Shown here: positions 31,421-46,189 of the stretch, one piece after another
How positions within the stretch are numbered: position 1 is the first letter of the stretch
How the letters are laid out: each line of letters begins with the position of its first letter
Assembly (NCBI GenBank): GCA_028752905.1
Contig: JAQNBH010000010.1
Coordinates: 15,667,940-15,731,939 of the forward strand
DNA from: Cladorhizidae sp. MBARI D1340-BT2
Lineage: Eukaryota; Porifera; Demospongiae; Poecilosclerida; Cladorhizidae
Reading direction: 5' to 3'
Length of the DNA: 64,000 nt
The notes under the pieces: model-generated
Databases searched by the model: none
The model's input: only the letters and a program-made list of their open reading frames with translations
Told to the model about the DNA's origin: nothing
Translations under genes and position numbers: made by a program

Positions 31421-34255
31421 AGTAGTTCAAGTTACCTGTTTGGTAATTGTCCACACTTGTATTGTACAGCAGATGCTTTTATTATCCAGGAAGGTGCTCA
31501 AGCTAATCAATTTGTTATCATACCAAGTCACTGTCTTAGTTGAACAAATTGGGAGCGATGGAGTCATTGATTCTGTTGTGCAACCAAGGAAAAAATCTAA
31601 GAGTGGTCCACGGTATTTTCGCCAAGGCCATTAAGGTGTACAGACCATTCCACTTTGACTTGAATCTGTCAAGTATGGTATTAGTAATTCTCCTAGTTCT
31701 TGTTCTGAAGCAGGGTTTTTCATGACTTTAGTAGGATGTGATGTTACATAAGAGCATGAAGTGAGTCAGTCAGATCAATGATGATAGGGTACATAGTATG
31801 CCTTACTAGCCTAAACATAACAAGTATTATCCAAATATCACATTTGGTAAGTACGTACTACATAAGTTGTCAACCCAGTTGATTTGCGACATGATCTGGG
31901 TTAGAAATGGGATTGAATGTGCCTATTGTCATTGCTAAGATTGCAACTACCTTAAATTTTCAAATAACGATGAAAAAGCCTAAATCCTTTAAAAAGCTTA
32001 AGTAAGAATTAGAAGATGCCACACAATGCTGTAGAATGCATTTAGCCATGTGCACACCCATACAAAATCTCATTTTGTGGTGGCACAATTTTCACAGCTG
32101 TTATGTTACCAAGTTATGGCACAAAAGTGTTTAATGGTAATAATTTCTACCTTACAGTTTATAGGTTATTGTTTAGCTGCTTGGGGCTATGATGAGAACG
32201 AAGGTCTGTATCTTAATGATTGTCCCTGCCTGGTTAGTTGTCTGCAAAAGTATTAGGGCCAGACATCTCAAGATATTCAAAATGAGCTGAATAAAAAAAA
32301 CTTGGCCAGTTAAAAAAAAAGAAGGTATATATAAAGTTCAGAATAACAAATAGTGTGCAATATAGTTGAAGAAGCCACCAATGTATGCTTTAAAGAACAA
32401 GTATCAATTTGCATAATGTGTTTTCTTTGAAGTAAATTCTAAACCTTATGGTATTTTACACGACTTTGAGGTTGATTATGCTTAGCGAGAATTTTTTTGC
32501 ATCACTGATGAACTTAGTTGTAGTTTTCGATAAAACGTGCCTGCTGCTGATGCTAAGCATGCATAAAATACAACAAGTATTGAACCAATGAGGCACGGCA
32601 TGCGAGTCCTTTTGGACGGAAGTTACAGCAAGTGCTGCTGAACTGGATCCACCAGAATCATGTTACAATGATCCTGCTGACCTCCAAATACTTTAGATGA
32701 GGTTCTGCACTATTAAAATTTTGTTCTCCGAAGCATTACTTTTAGAGAATATATTTTCAGATCACTTATAGCATTAATGGTGAACTATATATTATATAAG
32801 TGATTCACTCAAGAGAACTATAGCTATACCTCTTGCATCTGGAAACAGAAGAGCTACTTATATCTGCAGCTGGAAAGGCAGAAATGCTAATGACAATAAT
32901 TATAGCAAAGGCTGTGACAATTTACTTAAGGCTGGTGAACCAGCTTCGTATTCTCTCAGATGTAGCCAACCCAGCTGTCAGATATTCGAACTTCTTTGCC
33001 ATTTTTCAAACTTTTTCTCTGAGGCACAAAGACTACTGTACTCAACGTCACACCAGCCATTACTCTTAGTGCTGAAAGATCACTCAACATTGAGTGAAAA
33101 CTCACCAATGAAACTCAATGACTCCAAAAAGGCTCAATCATGTGATTATCTTGCAGTGGCTGAAGGTTTTACTTTCTATGATAAAAAGGTGCAAGAATGT
33201 TGGAACATTTATTGCTGAATGAATATTAAAAATTTATAGTGATATAACTTTTGCCATTGTTTATTATTGTTACTTATTGTGTTGTTAAATAAAATTCTAG
33301 AATAGTGTGTTTGTACTTACCGAAAAGAGCTTTGTATTTTCACCTCCTCCACCCTCCCACCCCCACCCCTACCCCACCATTTTTTTACTATATTGACCAA
33401 CCCCAGTACCTAATCCCCCGCCAGCTTTTAGATTGTGTAATAATTTTCTCCCCATCTCAGTGGGCAAAGAGGAACTAGTTTTTTAAGAGACTAAAAAAAT
33501 CAACCAACAAGTGTTAACTTTCTCCGTTAATCAACTTGAAATTTGTTTTCGCTAGATGCTTGTAATGACCCCATTGAGCCAGCAAAGCAAACTGACAGAT
33601 GCACAGACACACACATGGGCTTGATGTGAGGGAGAGGAAGGATGTAGTCATGCAAGTATGCTAGGAAATGGAAAGGGATGTGAAACTGCGGGACTAGGTT
33701 GATGGAGTGGAAAAATCTGTCACCTCAAAGTTCAATGAAACCTAAGTCATTGCACACATGATAGTTTGGTTAGATACCTTTGGTTATTATTTTTTTGTTA
33801 TTTATTAATCATTAATCATTCATTCATCATTATGTTTGCTTGTTTTCTTACTTAATAATTCATTTACTTACATACTTACTTACTTTATCTACATACCTCC
33901 TACACTTAGGAACTTACTTATTTACTTACCTATTTATCTACCTACCTACCTAAACTCACTTGCTCGCTCATCATTTATTATATATTTTATTTTATATTTA
34001 CTTATTTTTTGGAGAAAAACACACAATATTTTTGCAGCACTACTTATAATAATAAAAAATTACTTACAATATAAAAAATAAAATAAAACAACAATAATAC
34101 AATTAACAAATGAAATCATCATAACTTTATAGAGTCCGTGTTCTCCATTGTGCCCATGACCAAGGCTGAATTTACCCTCTCAATTGTGATGGGAACTCTT
34201 TGCAGGAGGTGGTGAAGGGAACTCTCCTCTCCAGTTACTTGGTAGAGACTGTGGT
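31421..34255. other. AT-rich intergenic sequence, nothing recognised
   Basis: Short plus-strand frames only. One partial minus copy of the dispersed module lies at 33,519-33,570 (TTAATCAACTTGAAATTTG...GCTAGATGCTTG). A CTTACTTACTTACC-rich simple stretch lies at 33,830-33,960. Confidence 0.4.
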
Positions 34256-34259
34256 GGAC

Positions 34260-36860
34260 TGGTTTGTGCATTTATTAGCATGTGCTTAGCTCTGGAATCT
34301 TCTGTTTGTGCTGACTGTAAATATAAAATAGATTACTTTCTTTTAATGATTAAGTCTGTGCATGTTGTATCATGCTGAAATAATAATTTTAATCTTCAAG
34401 TCGAACTTTCGCAGCGGTGGGATAGAGTTTGCTGAAGCTTATCAGCAACTCATGCGCAGAGAATATTTCAACCAGATACATAAGGCTACCTTGGATAACC
34501 ATACGATCGGGAACACTGTTAAGCTGAGGGAACAATGACATAAGATGACTCCAATATTACCGAGCTGGTGCAACTACTAACGGATGAACGTGCAATGAAA
34601 AGACAACTTGAAGCAGAGAGTAGGTGATGTGAAGGAGCAGACTCGACATGAGCTGCAAATGGAGAAGCAGCTCAATCTGATGAAGAAGTTGACCAGGGAT
34701 GCAATCAGCAAGGATGATGACCGAATGATGGCATGGATGACATGAAGCAAAAAGCCTGTAATGACAAAAACACTCATGAGAGAACCTTCCCAGCAGGGGA
34801 ACATGTACTTATTTTGTTCAACATCTACCTCAAAGTTTCTAGCACAGTGACAAGGCCCTTATGAGATCATCAATCATGTGGGGAAGGTAAACTACATTGT
34901 ATAGCTTCATGATTGGATGAGGAAGGACATCAATATTTCTACGAAAATGGCACTCACCCATAAGTACCAATTACTTTATACAGGAAGCCAGAGATGAATG
35001 GAATGGCCCAGATGATGAGACAAAGCATATAGGCATTCAATTGAAGGAGTCCCAATTGACTAAGCTGTACAAACTTCTCAGATAGTTCGGAGAAGTCAAA
35101 GCGAAACCAGGCCAACCATCATTAGTGGTGCATCAGATTAAAATACGTTTATCTCCATACTGGTTGCCATGGGCATACGAACTAAGGGCAATGTTGGCAA
35201 ACATAACAATTGGACAGCACCAATGGTACCCAATAAAATAAGGATGGCACCCTAAACATTTGTGCGGACTACTAACACCTCAAGGGTTATTGATAAGTAG
35301 TTATCTGTCGTGAAAAATGATCATGAAAATACTGCATTTATGACTCCATTTGGACTTTACCAGTTCAGAATGATGATTCAAAGTTGTATTGGCAACATTT
35401 CAGGGATGGTGGACAAACTTTTAAGGTAAGAATGGGTTTGGTAGTGCCAATATTGATGACATCGTTATTTTTAGTCGAACCTGGGAAGAACATCAAGTAC
35501 ATTTACGTCAAGTGCTAGAGAAACTTGAAAATGCTAGTCTTACAGCCAAACCACATAAATGCCAGTTTTATGGAGGTGTGTTTACCTCAGGCTTAAAATT
35601 GGGAATGGAAAAGTGGGTCCCAAGGTTCCAAGGTCTTGGGCATTCAGGAATTCCGAGTTCCACAGACCAAGAAAAGAGTTAGGTCACTCTTAGGACTGAC
35701 GGGCTACCGTAAATTCATACCAGATTATTCAACAGTGGCAACACCACTCACATATTAGACTCAAAAGTGTCAACCATTGAAGATAGAGTGATGATTGCTA
35801 TAGGATTTTTAAGAAGCTAAAAACCATGACCTTTTTAACCCCAGTTCTCCATATCAAGATGTTTATACTCCAAACAGATGCACCAGAAAGAGTTGTTTAA
35901 GCCATTCTGAGTCAGCTATATGACAAGGAAATAGACCACCCCATAGCAAGAGAAGGGGGAAGGAATATGAGTGTAGTTGTTTGTGTTATGTATGTGTGCA
36001 TATATTGGCATGTGATTAGTTCTAGAATCTTCTGTTTGTGCTGACTAGACATTACTTTCTTTTTGATGATTGAGCCTGCTCATGTTGTATATTACTGAAA
36101 CAATAATTCAAGTCGAACTTCCACATTTGGTGGCAGCAATGGGATAGATTTTGCTGAAGCCTCCAGTAGAGAATATTTCAACTGGCTACACAAGGCTACC
36201 TTGGATAACCACACCATCGGGGGTACAGTGCAAGCAGAGTGGAACAATGACACAAGGGGGCTCCAATATTGCCAAGCTGGTGCAACAGAGGAAAGGAGAG
36301 AGAACTTAAAGCAGGGAGGAAGCAATGCAAAGAGGAGACTCGACTCAAGCTGCAAATGGTGAAGCAGCTCAAGCTGATGAAGTAGTTGACCGAAGATCAC
36401 AGAGGGAGAGGACATGAAGCGTTTTTGAACAGTTTCGAGAGAGTAATGCAAATAGGCCATGTCAGAGAGGAGAGTTGGGTCTCAAGTTGGCAGCACAGTT
36501 TACTGGGGGTAAGTTCAACAAACATTTGCAGCATTGATTCCAGAGAGAGCTGTTTACCAGGGGTAAGCTCAACAAGCATTTGCAGCACTGATTACAGAAG
36601 GAGCTGGAGAGTAGAATGAGGTGAAAGCTGCCATGCTGAAATGATATGACATCAGTGAGCAGAAATATGCCAAAGATTCATGACAGCCAGTAGGTATTGG
36701 AGAAAAAGTGGTAGTGGAACAGCTCCTAAACTCCATGTTATCTGACCTATGAATTTGGCTCAGTGAGAAGAAGCCTGTTAAAAGTGGGGAAGCTGGAGGA
36801 GTAACTGGCTGCACGAGCTAGCGAGAATGGTGCTGCTTATGCAGAAAAAAGAACTATTCT
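34260..36860 (+). pseudogene. decayed tandem Ty3/gypsy elements sharing an LTR-like repeat
   Basis: Blocks 34,260-34,500 and 35,990-36,215 are homologous (GAATCTTCTGTTTGTGCTGACT, AAGTCGAACTT, AAGGCTACCTTGGATAACCA). Each spans an LTR end and leader, and the second shows a primer site TGGTGGCAGCAATGGGAT (tRNA-Leu type). Between them broken pol remains: KTAFMTP-like, FGLYQFRM, DDIVIFSRTWEEH, LTAKPHKCQF and LLGLTGYRKFIP (35,310-35,740). These are Ty3/gypsy reverse transcriptase and start of RNase H motifs. The text after 36,215 repeats the gag-like leader of the first copy (GAAGCAGCTCAA.CTGATGAAG). No intact frame survives. Confidence 0.75.
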
Positions 36861-37165
36861 TATAGGGAAGCTAACATGTATACAGCGATTTTACTCTGTA
36901 AGCCACAGGTATGAATATGCTTTTCTACTGAAATCTGAAAATAGTTATCTAACATAAATGTAGTTAGATTTTAGATTGTGGTAAAATGAATACATAATCA
37001 TTTGACAGAGAATCCTTGCCAAAATAAGAAACAGGCCTCTGTGCATAGTGTGCTGACACATTAGTTTGCCTTGAATGCTCAGTTTGGCTTTATCTTAATT
37101 ATAAATCATGATGACAAACCCTGGCTGAAGATTGTGCGTGTGTGTATGTGTGTGTGTGTGTGTGA
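36835..37165. repeat. dispersed repeat, copy 1
   Basis: About 70-75% similar by eye to 39,320-39,660: shared GAAGCTAACATG, GCCACAGGTATGAATATGCTTTT, TTTTAGATTGTGGTAA and GTCAGTTTGGCTTTATC. The two direct copies flank the LINE relic and an unknown 1-kb stretch. Confidence 0.75.
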
Positions 37166-37198
37166 AAAATCATATTTCCTTGTATTACCAATCTATCT

Positions 37199-38460
37199 TT
37201 AATAGTATAACACTTGAGAGGAGTGGGGAGGGGGGGGAGGTGCCCAAAGCCCAAGGACATGGGACCTTTGCTGCCAAATTAAGTATTTCCTCTTCTCCAA
37301 CCATTTGAGCACATTTCCCATTAAAATTCTGTCGACCCTATCCAGCACCTCTTCCTTCACCCCTGCTACTGATCTACCAAACATTAGGCCCACTCTCTCT
37401 CATCTTCATTTTTCCATACCATCCTCATCAGACCCTTCAATACCCTCAACCATATTCATTAATCTTCCTCGATCACCAGCAAACTCTCCACAACCAACCA
37501 TCATTGACTTACTCTTTTCACTATTAAATCTAAATCTCTACTTCATTGAAAGCTTTCCTATCACATCCAACACCGATTGTAACTCTCCCTGACCTATCTC
37601 TAACAGTACAATATCATCTGCATACAACAACCCACCATCCTATGTTTCTTCCATTTCAATCCCCTAACCCTTTTTCCTCCAAATCCAAATTCATGACATA
37701 TACATTATAGAGAACAGGTTACAAAGGACAATTCTCTCTCAGTCTCGCCTCGTCTTCTAACCACCTGGATCCATCTCAACCTAACAACGCACTTGACTGA
37801 ACTCCATATTACAAGCAACTGCACACATTGGCATATTCTTCTTGAAGACCGTACCCTCTCATCTTTACCCATAATCCATCATATGCCTTGCTTACATCCA
37901 GAAATGCCAGAAATTTCTGTTGCCACTGTGACCTCATTACATAACACACACACCACCAATACTAGGAACTGGCCAGCACATCCTTTCCCTGGCTTAAATT
38001 CACCCTGATCCTCTGTTAGTCTCTGAAAACTTACTGAGCCTACCTGCCAACACTCATGCCATTCCCTTTGCCACACAACTCCCCAGAACTATCCACCAGC
38101 TACCTTCTCATTCCCAGCTTTATAGAGTGGCACAAGATAACTCCATTTCCAGTCATTTGGCCAGTGTCAGACTACATCATCAAATTAAATAGCGAATATA
38201 ATACTTCCACCATCCTATTTCCACCATACTTCAACATCTCATTAATTATGCCATCAGGACCAGGAGCCTTGCCCCTCTTCAACCCCTTCACAATATTGTA
38301 TCATATCTCCTTGAATCCAACCCACTGCACTTCTTTAGCTTTACACTCAAGATTGTCAATTGGGATATCCCTCTTGATCTGGACACACTCCATAATCCTT
38401 ACAACCCCATTTTCTTCTATCAACCTCTCAATCTTATTCTTTCCATTCAGTGATTAATTT
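37199..38460 (-). pseudogene. decayed non-LTR (LINE) reverse transcriptase
   Basis: Minus-strand motifs in several frames: GKAPGPDGI with NEMLKYGG near 38,200-38,290, LLYADDIVLLE near 37,610, SEKSKSMMVG near 37,500, then VGLMFGRSVAGVKEEVLDRVDRILMG (37,300-37,400). This is the order palm A (APGPD), YADD box, thumb seen in LINE-type reverse transcriptases. Many stops. A short relative of the CTACC.AACA..AGGCCCACTCTC segment also lies at 14,715-14,760. Confidence 0.8.
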
Positions 38461-40595
38461 GGAAATATTTGTCAGGTGTATACGAGTTGATTTTTTGTGC
38501 ATATGCATACTAAAAGATAGCTAGTTGCACGGATATTTTTTCAGCAGGAGCTAGCTATCTAGAGAGAGAGAAGTGATTCTGAAACAGCAGAAAAAAGAAC
38601 ACTGCGACAGGAAGAACGAGTGATAGAAAAGGGTGTCGGAGAAGCAGAGCAGCCTTTGATGGAGTTGCTTACTTGTGCTCAGGTACTGCTTATACACTCC
38701 ATGTTTATATGGCTTAAAGAATGGATATTGAAGTTTCTTTCTGATCTAAACAGATTTGTTAAACTGGATATAATCATCACTGATAATGGCCTTGTTAAAC
38801 TGGAAATGATTGTCATGCTGAATATCAAGCGGGTTCTCACCCTGGCCTTACACCAGTTTGCAGGAATATCAATATACTATTCTTAGCTACTTCTATATAT
38901 AACAATCCATACAATACAATCTTATGACATCAATAATTTACAGATCAGAATATAGTCTTAGGTCTGTAGCTATACTTGGCGTAGAAGAATACCTAGAGCA
39001 ATGTGACCTAGCTTGGGATTAGGGCAATAATGCTTGAAATTGGTAATCATGCCAAAAGTAATTGTCCAATCACACCTTCGCTGGCCACACAATGCCTTGC
39101 ATTCATTTCTAGTAAGCTCACATTATTGGCGAGCGAGGGCTTGGACGGAAAACTTAATGTTGCCACACATGGCATATGTTTCTATGTATCTATCTATGTT
39201 TCCATATGACTGTATGTATTCACTCTGCGCTCACCCTTAAAAAATTGGAACAGGACATGCGTCTTAAATAATGTTGGTTTATTAAATAAGAGAAGACACT
39301 TAGATGGGCAAGTGGCATGTGCTGCTTATGCAGAAACCAGAACTATGCTTATAAAGAAGCTAACATGGTTCAATACACAGTGGGTTTACTCTGGAAGCCA
39401 CAGGTATGAATATGCTTTTGTACTCATATCTGAAAAAATTCTTAACATACATGTACTTAAATTTTAGATTGTGGTAATATGAATACATTTTAATTTTACA
39501 GGGAATCCTTCCACATGCATGCCTCTGGGCACTCTGTGCTGACAGAGCACTTTGCCATGAATGTCAGTTTGGCTTTATCATACTGTAAATGATGATGACC
39601 TGCACCCCACATTGGCCAAAGAAGGTGTGTTTGTGTGTGTGTGCGTGTGTGTGTGTAGAGTGAAAAATTGTATTACTTTGTATTAGTATAATACTTTAGA
39701 GGAGATAGGGGAGGCGCATGCATGAGAGCTTGGAAATTATATCTAGAATTACAACCAGCATCAGCAGACCAAACTTGGCTAAATGTCTGAGATAATGTAT
39801 TAATTCAATTATTGACATACTTTAGTTCTATCTAGCAAAGTAATAGCTAGCCATGTATTTAAAATTATTCGTGTTCAAAACCAATCATAACCCAATGATG
39901 AAGGCCATCTAGTTGAAAAGTCGAGTGAATACAATTTGAAGTTGATTATTGAAAAGGTGATTTTAATGTTATTATATCAACTGAGAGTTCATTGAGAATC
40001 ATAACTGTAGTTTATTTTCATTGTTAGCCATCGCTTGGCTTCAGCTAAGCGATGTCTAACAAGCTGCATAGAGCACTGAATAACAAACATACGGTATGTT
40101 GCAGAAAGCAGGAGAGCTGCAGAAGAGAGACAGAAAAAGGAAAGAGATGCAGCTAGTGAAACTGCACAAGAAACTGAAAGAAAAGTTCACTTGGAAAGAC
40201 AGAAGGTGTGGAGAGTTGATACCAAGAGAAAAACTGATGATCTACCAGAGAACAAAGGACACGTCACAGAGCAGAAATTTCCATGAGTGGAAAGAATGCA
40301 GAGAGAGCACCCAATACCAGAAGAAAGAAAAAAAGTGAGGTTCCACTGCCAGAAGTGCGAGAGATGAAGAGAAAGGAGCAAACATTGAAGAGAGAATAGC
40401 AAATGCTGGTAGGAGGAAAGTATTGAGAACTGCATTCATCATCAAGGGGGTCAGGGAAGCAAAAACATTTTTGGTAAGTTTTTTTCACGAACAAGTAATA
40501 GACTATGGCAAATGCTAGATTATTTTATAAGGTTCTTCTTGAAAGAATTTTGATCTGTCAACATTTTACATGTAATAAATGAAATATACAAATGA
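38461..40595. other. AT-rich sequence with repeat copy 2 and a dispersed module
   Basis: Repeat copy 2 lies at 39,320-39,660 and a plus copy of the dispersed module with its tail at 39,896-40,000. At 40,096-40,440 a purine-rich plus stretch reads as charged, lysine- and glutamate-rich protein in broken frames; I do not recognise it. Confidence 0.5.
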
Positions 40596-40596
40596 A

Positions 40597-43035
<2,439 letters not shown>

Positions 43036-43053
43036 TAATTATATATATATATA

Positions 43054-44390
43054 TAGATATTGCCCTACCAATAAGCTAGCTAATTTAAGTAAGAAATAGT
43101 CATCACTAGTATACTGACAAGTTCCTAACACCGCTGCAGTGTTCCCACGCTGGATCGCAATGGAAATTCTCTGGAGGAGAAAATGATGGGAACGTGGTTC
43201 GTCGCACTTTGCTTTGAGACGGCCCCCTAACTCCCGAAGGAACAAAGATGCCTCCCCTCCAAACACTCCAGTGGTCTCTATCCCAATTGGGACAAAGAAA
43301 TGTGTAGCAACAATGTTACCGTATTTTTCCTTTTTCAGGGACTCGGCTCAGTTTGCCACTGCCCCAGGACCTTCGTGTAATAAGTTGGCATAGGATGGAG
43401 CAAAGTTGTCCACACATGTAGCATCCCACACAAGGATACGGCCATTCTTCCAGGGGACAATGGAAGCTCCATCAGGATTCTTGCCATCCGAGCGAGAAAT
43501 GCCTGAAGGCTCCAGGTGAGAGGGAATATTTATGGAAGCTAGTGATCTATGAATAATGTCATTTACAGCTGCATGCCTCGAGAAACGACCTTGACTCCTC
43601 CGACAGTTGAGACCATGAGTGCCAAACTGATTCACTTGGGATCCACACTGCAGACAATTGTGGGGATGACAGAGAGGAACACCCAAACGCAAACCAGTAG
43701 CCACCCTAATCACATCATCATCCATTCGGAGGCTTAAGGATGACATGGGAAGGGCATGGATCCAAGCCTCTGACTCCTTCCTAGCTGCAGCCTGAATATA
43801 TATGTACCGTGAAGCTAGATCCACACTCGAGTTCAGGAGGGAATCAAAAGAAGCCTGAACATGAGGACCATCCCAGGCTTTCTGTTGGGAGGACCTAGGA
43901 TCAGATGGTGGCTCACAGCTATTACTTCGACACCAAATTTCCAAACCATCTTCAAATTCAGAGTAGTTTGAATCACCTAGGTAGTCCGGAAGAATCTGGT
44001 GGATAAGATCAAAAGCACCTGAAGCTGACGCCAAAAAGGCGGAAGGTGCAAGCATCACAGCACTTCTGATCCCCAAACCACCAAACTTCACTGGAAGTGA
44101 TGCCTGAGACCAAGCTTGATCTTTAGTGTTGAGAGGAATGTTGGTGATCTCACTCAAGATGGTACACTGAATTGAGTCAAAATCTTGAAGCTTAGATGAA
44201 GAAAAACAGGGAGAAGATCGTAAAGAGTACAGTAGCTTTGGAATTGCAAATGCATGATGAAGCAAACAAAAGGCATCATGAGCATGGAGGTGTCGAAGTC
44301 TGCTTCCCATAAACTTTAAGGAGTCAATCTTCTCGTTAAGCAGCACCTCAACTCCTTCCATACCACCAATAGGAGAACCTAAGAGAGTGG
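43054..44390 (-). pseudogene. non-LTR retrotransposon 3' end with restriction-like endonuclease, 5' part missing
   Basis: One minus frame runs from the LTR boundary at 44,390. It starts in the C-terminal part of a reverse transcriptase (RHLHAHDAFCLLHHAFAIPK, WSQASLPVKFGGLGIRSA). It then has a zinc-binding block CLQCGSQV..GTHGLNCRRSQGRFSRH and a restriction-like endonuclease motif (SDGKNPDGASIVPWKNGRIL followed by VWDATCVD, a PD-X12-D pattern). A TGA at 43,348-43,350 replaces what is probably tryptophan (AN*AESLKKEKYGN). The same frame then continues with HFFVPIGIETTGVFGGEA and LLQRISIAIQRGN to about 43,100. RLE-bearing elements cut target DNA for target-primed reverse transcription. The copy is cut off at the 5' side exactly where the LTR element begins. 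Confidence 0.85.
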
Positions 44391-45009
44391 TGTCGGAAAG
44401 AACACTCACCTTCATTCCCTGACATAATACCACCAACACCCCCTAGCCAGGCACCACAACCCACAGTTAATGCATCACTACTACCACAAGCATTGGTACA
44501 CCCAAGAGACTAAGATTAACTAAAAGGTAACAGCCACAGTGAATACCACAAGTATTGGATACACCCAAGACTAAAAGGGAACAGCCACAATGAATACCAC
44601 AAGAACACCCAAGACCAAGATTACAGAGATAGAATGAACTATAGTATTGGATTGGCTATCATTATCATGTGACTGAATGTATGTATATAAGGAGAGTAGA
44701 GAGACAGTCAGAGAGAGAGAGAGAAGTTAGACTATACTCTGTATGTGTCTTTGGCATTGACTTGTATTTAATCAAATACTTATCTACCCAAGTGAAGGGT
44801 AGGGAGCCAAAGGGGCAAGACCGTAAAGGGCCTAGAGAGAGAGGCGGAGGTACGGCTTGTCCAGTTAGGTCTAGGAGGGGTGATTGGTGGTGTAGCCAGT
44901 ACCCTGAGCTCCTAGGCGTCGCGGTGGAAATTACCAGAAGTAGTCTCTGCTCGGACCAGTGTTATTCGTTGAGGCAGGAAGGCCTCAGGAGAGGGTAATT
45001 TCCCCGACA
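44391..45009 (+). repeat. 5' LTR
   Basis: Begins TGTC and ends GACA, a perfect 4-bp inverted end. It differs from the 3' LTR only by a 2-base gap near the start (TGTCGG against TGTCAGGG), a 2-base gap (CAGAGATAG against CAGATATATAG) and the 3' end. The 109-codon frame at 44,669-44,998 repeats identically in the other LTR and is not a gene. Confidence 0.95.
44684..44690 (+). promoter_or_regulatory. probable TATA box of the LTR promoter
   Basis: TATATAA within ATGTATATAAGGAGAG, with an inverted CCAAT (ATTGGATTGG) about 35 bp upstream. Transcription would start near the AGAGAGACAGTCAG stretch. The same site is in the 3' LTR at about 50,020. Confidence 0.55.
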
Positions 45010-45010
45010 T

Positions 45011-45028
45011 TGGTGGCAGCGGTGGGAT
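45011..45028 (+). other. primer binding site, tRNA-Leu
   Basis: TGGTGGCAGCGGTGGGAT, one base after the LTR, is complementary to the 3' end of animal tRNA-Leu (ATCCCACCGCTGCCACCA). Confidence 0.85.
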
Positions 45029-45238
45029 CTCAGCATTGGAGATCCCGGACCAGCCTTAGCTAGAGCAGAAGAGTTGCTAGATAGCTAAGGGAAACAGCCT
45101 GGGCTAGGCCCTGAGGCTTGAAAACCAAACCCTAACCAGATAGGAAGAGAGAGAAAGAATTTTGAATTTTAATTTTTCTCAGAATAGTTTATTATTTGAT
45201 TGATTGATCGTTTGCTTGATTGCTGTCAGTAATTGGAC

Positions 45239-46189
45239 ATGGCAACGGGACAAGCACGGCCAGCAGGGCACGACCGACAGCTTCGGAGCGGAGTCTCTTC
45301 CTTCGTCACATCGACGCCATACAGGACACCAGCCCCATCGACCCCTGGTGGATACTCCTCGTCGAGGTCTCAGTTACCGGAGGTAGGGGACGAACCTGCT
45401 CTTATCATGAATCCACTGTCCCAAGAGGTGGACGAGGAGGGAGACCCTCGAGCAAACCCCCACACAACCCTGACTGGAGACTTGTTGCAGATGATGGAGC
45501 GAATGGAGGAGCGACGAGCTACCCGACAAGAACAGCAGCAGGAACGGTGGATGCAGTTGCTCGCAATCGCCCAACAAACAGCACCCCCACCAGCTCCCCC
45601 TGCAATAGCCCCTGGATTCACCACCCCCAGACTCACCGTCCATAAGTTTGTGGAAGGAACGGATGACATGAGGGCATACCTCGACACATTTGAGGCAACT
45701 GCCGGAGCAGGAGGTTGGCCACAGCACCAGTGGGCCATCATCCTTAGAGGCTCTCTATCAGGCGCAGGGCTGACTGCAGTAGCCGCACTCCCAGGGCGAG
45801 ACCAGAACGATTACCAGACAGTGAAGACCGAGCTACTTTGCGAGTATAGGGTCACTATGGAGGCATACAGAAGGAAGGTGTTTGACACACCTTTTGACAC
45901 CTCCAACCCCGGAGCATGGTGTGCCCACCACCGACAATCATTTCATCAGTGGTTGGATGCCTCCCCTCACTCGCATGAGGACACCATGCTAATGGAAACT
46001 ACCCTCTCTCGTCTACCAAAGTGGCTGGAGGCCAGAATGCGGAATCTTGAACTCCACACGTATGACGAGCTGGTAGAGACACTCGGTCGGCACCTTAACA
46101 ACCAACCGAGAAGGGAGGACATCCACCGAGGAGCTGCAAGGACCCAAAACCCCAACAGGCAAATCAGATCCGACCCCCCCCAGGAATGA
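45239..46189 (+). CDS. Gag (capsid part) of the LTR element
   Basis: 316 codons from ATG at 45,239 to TGA at 46,187. The N-terminal third is low-complexity, rich in S, P and Q. The capsid-like core starts VHKFVEGTDDMRAYLDTFEA and includes WAIILRGSLSGAGLTAVAAL and CEYRVTMEAYRRK, resembling the gag/SCAN-like fold of vertebrate and invertebrate gypsy elements. The frame stops just past a run of eight C (46,173-46,180). The zinc knuckle that should belong to Gag lies downstream in the next frame, so either programmed slippage at C8 or a one-base length change separates them. Capsid forms the cytoplasmic particle for reverse transcription. Confidence 0.85.
   Translation: MATGQARPAGHDRQLRSGVSSFVTSTPYRTPAPSTPGGYSSSRSQLPEVGDEPALIMNPLSQEVDEEGDPRANPHTTLTGDLLQMMERMEERRATRQEQQQERWMQLLAIAQQTAPPPAPPAIAPGFTTPRLTVHKFVEGTDDMRAYLDTFEATAGAGGWPQHQWAIILRGSLSGAGLTAVAALPGRDQNDYQTVKTELLCEYRVTMEAYRRKVFDTPFDTSNPGAWCAHHRQSFHQWLDASPHSHEDTMLMETTLSRLPKWLEARMRNLELHTYDELVETLGRHLNNQPRREDIHRGAARTQNPNRQIRSDPPQE

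Noticed and set aside
40096..40440. Lysine/glutamate-rich frames resembling transposon linker regions
   Set aside because: Frames are broken and purine bias alone can explain the charged composition.
44669..44998. 109-codon frame repeated exactly at 50,006-50,335
   Set aside because: Lies wholly inside the two LTRs; identity reflects LTR identity, not a gene.
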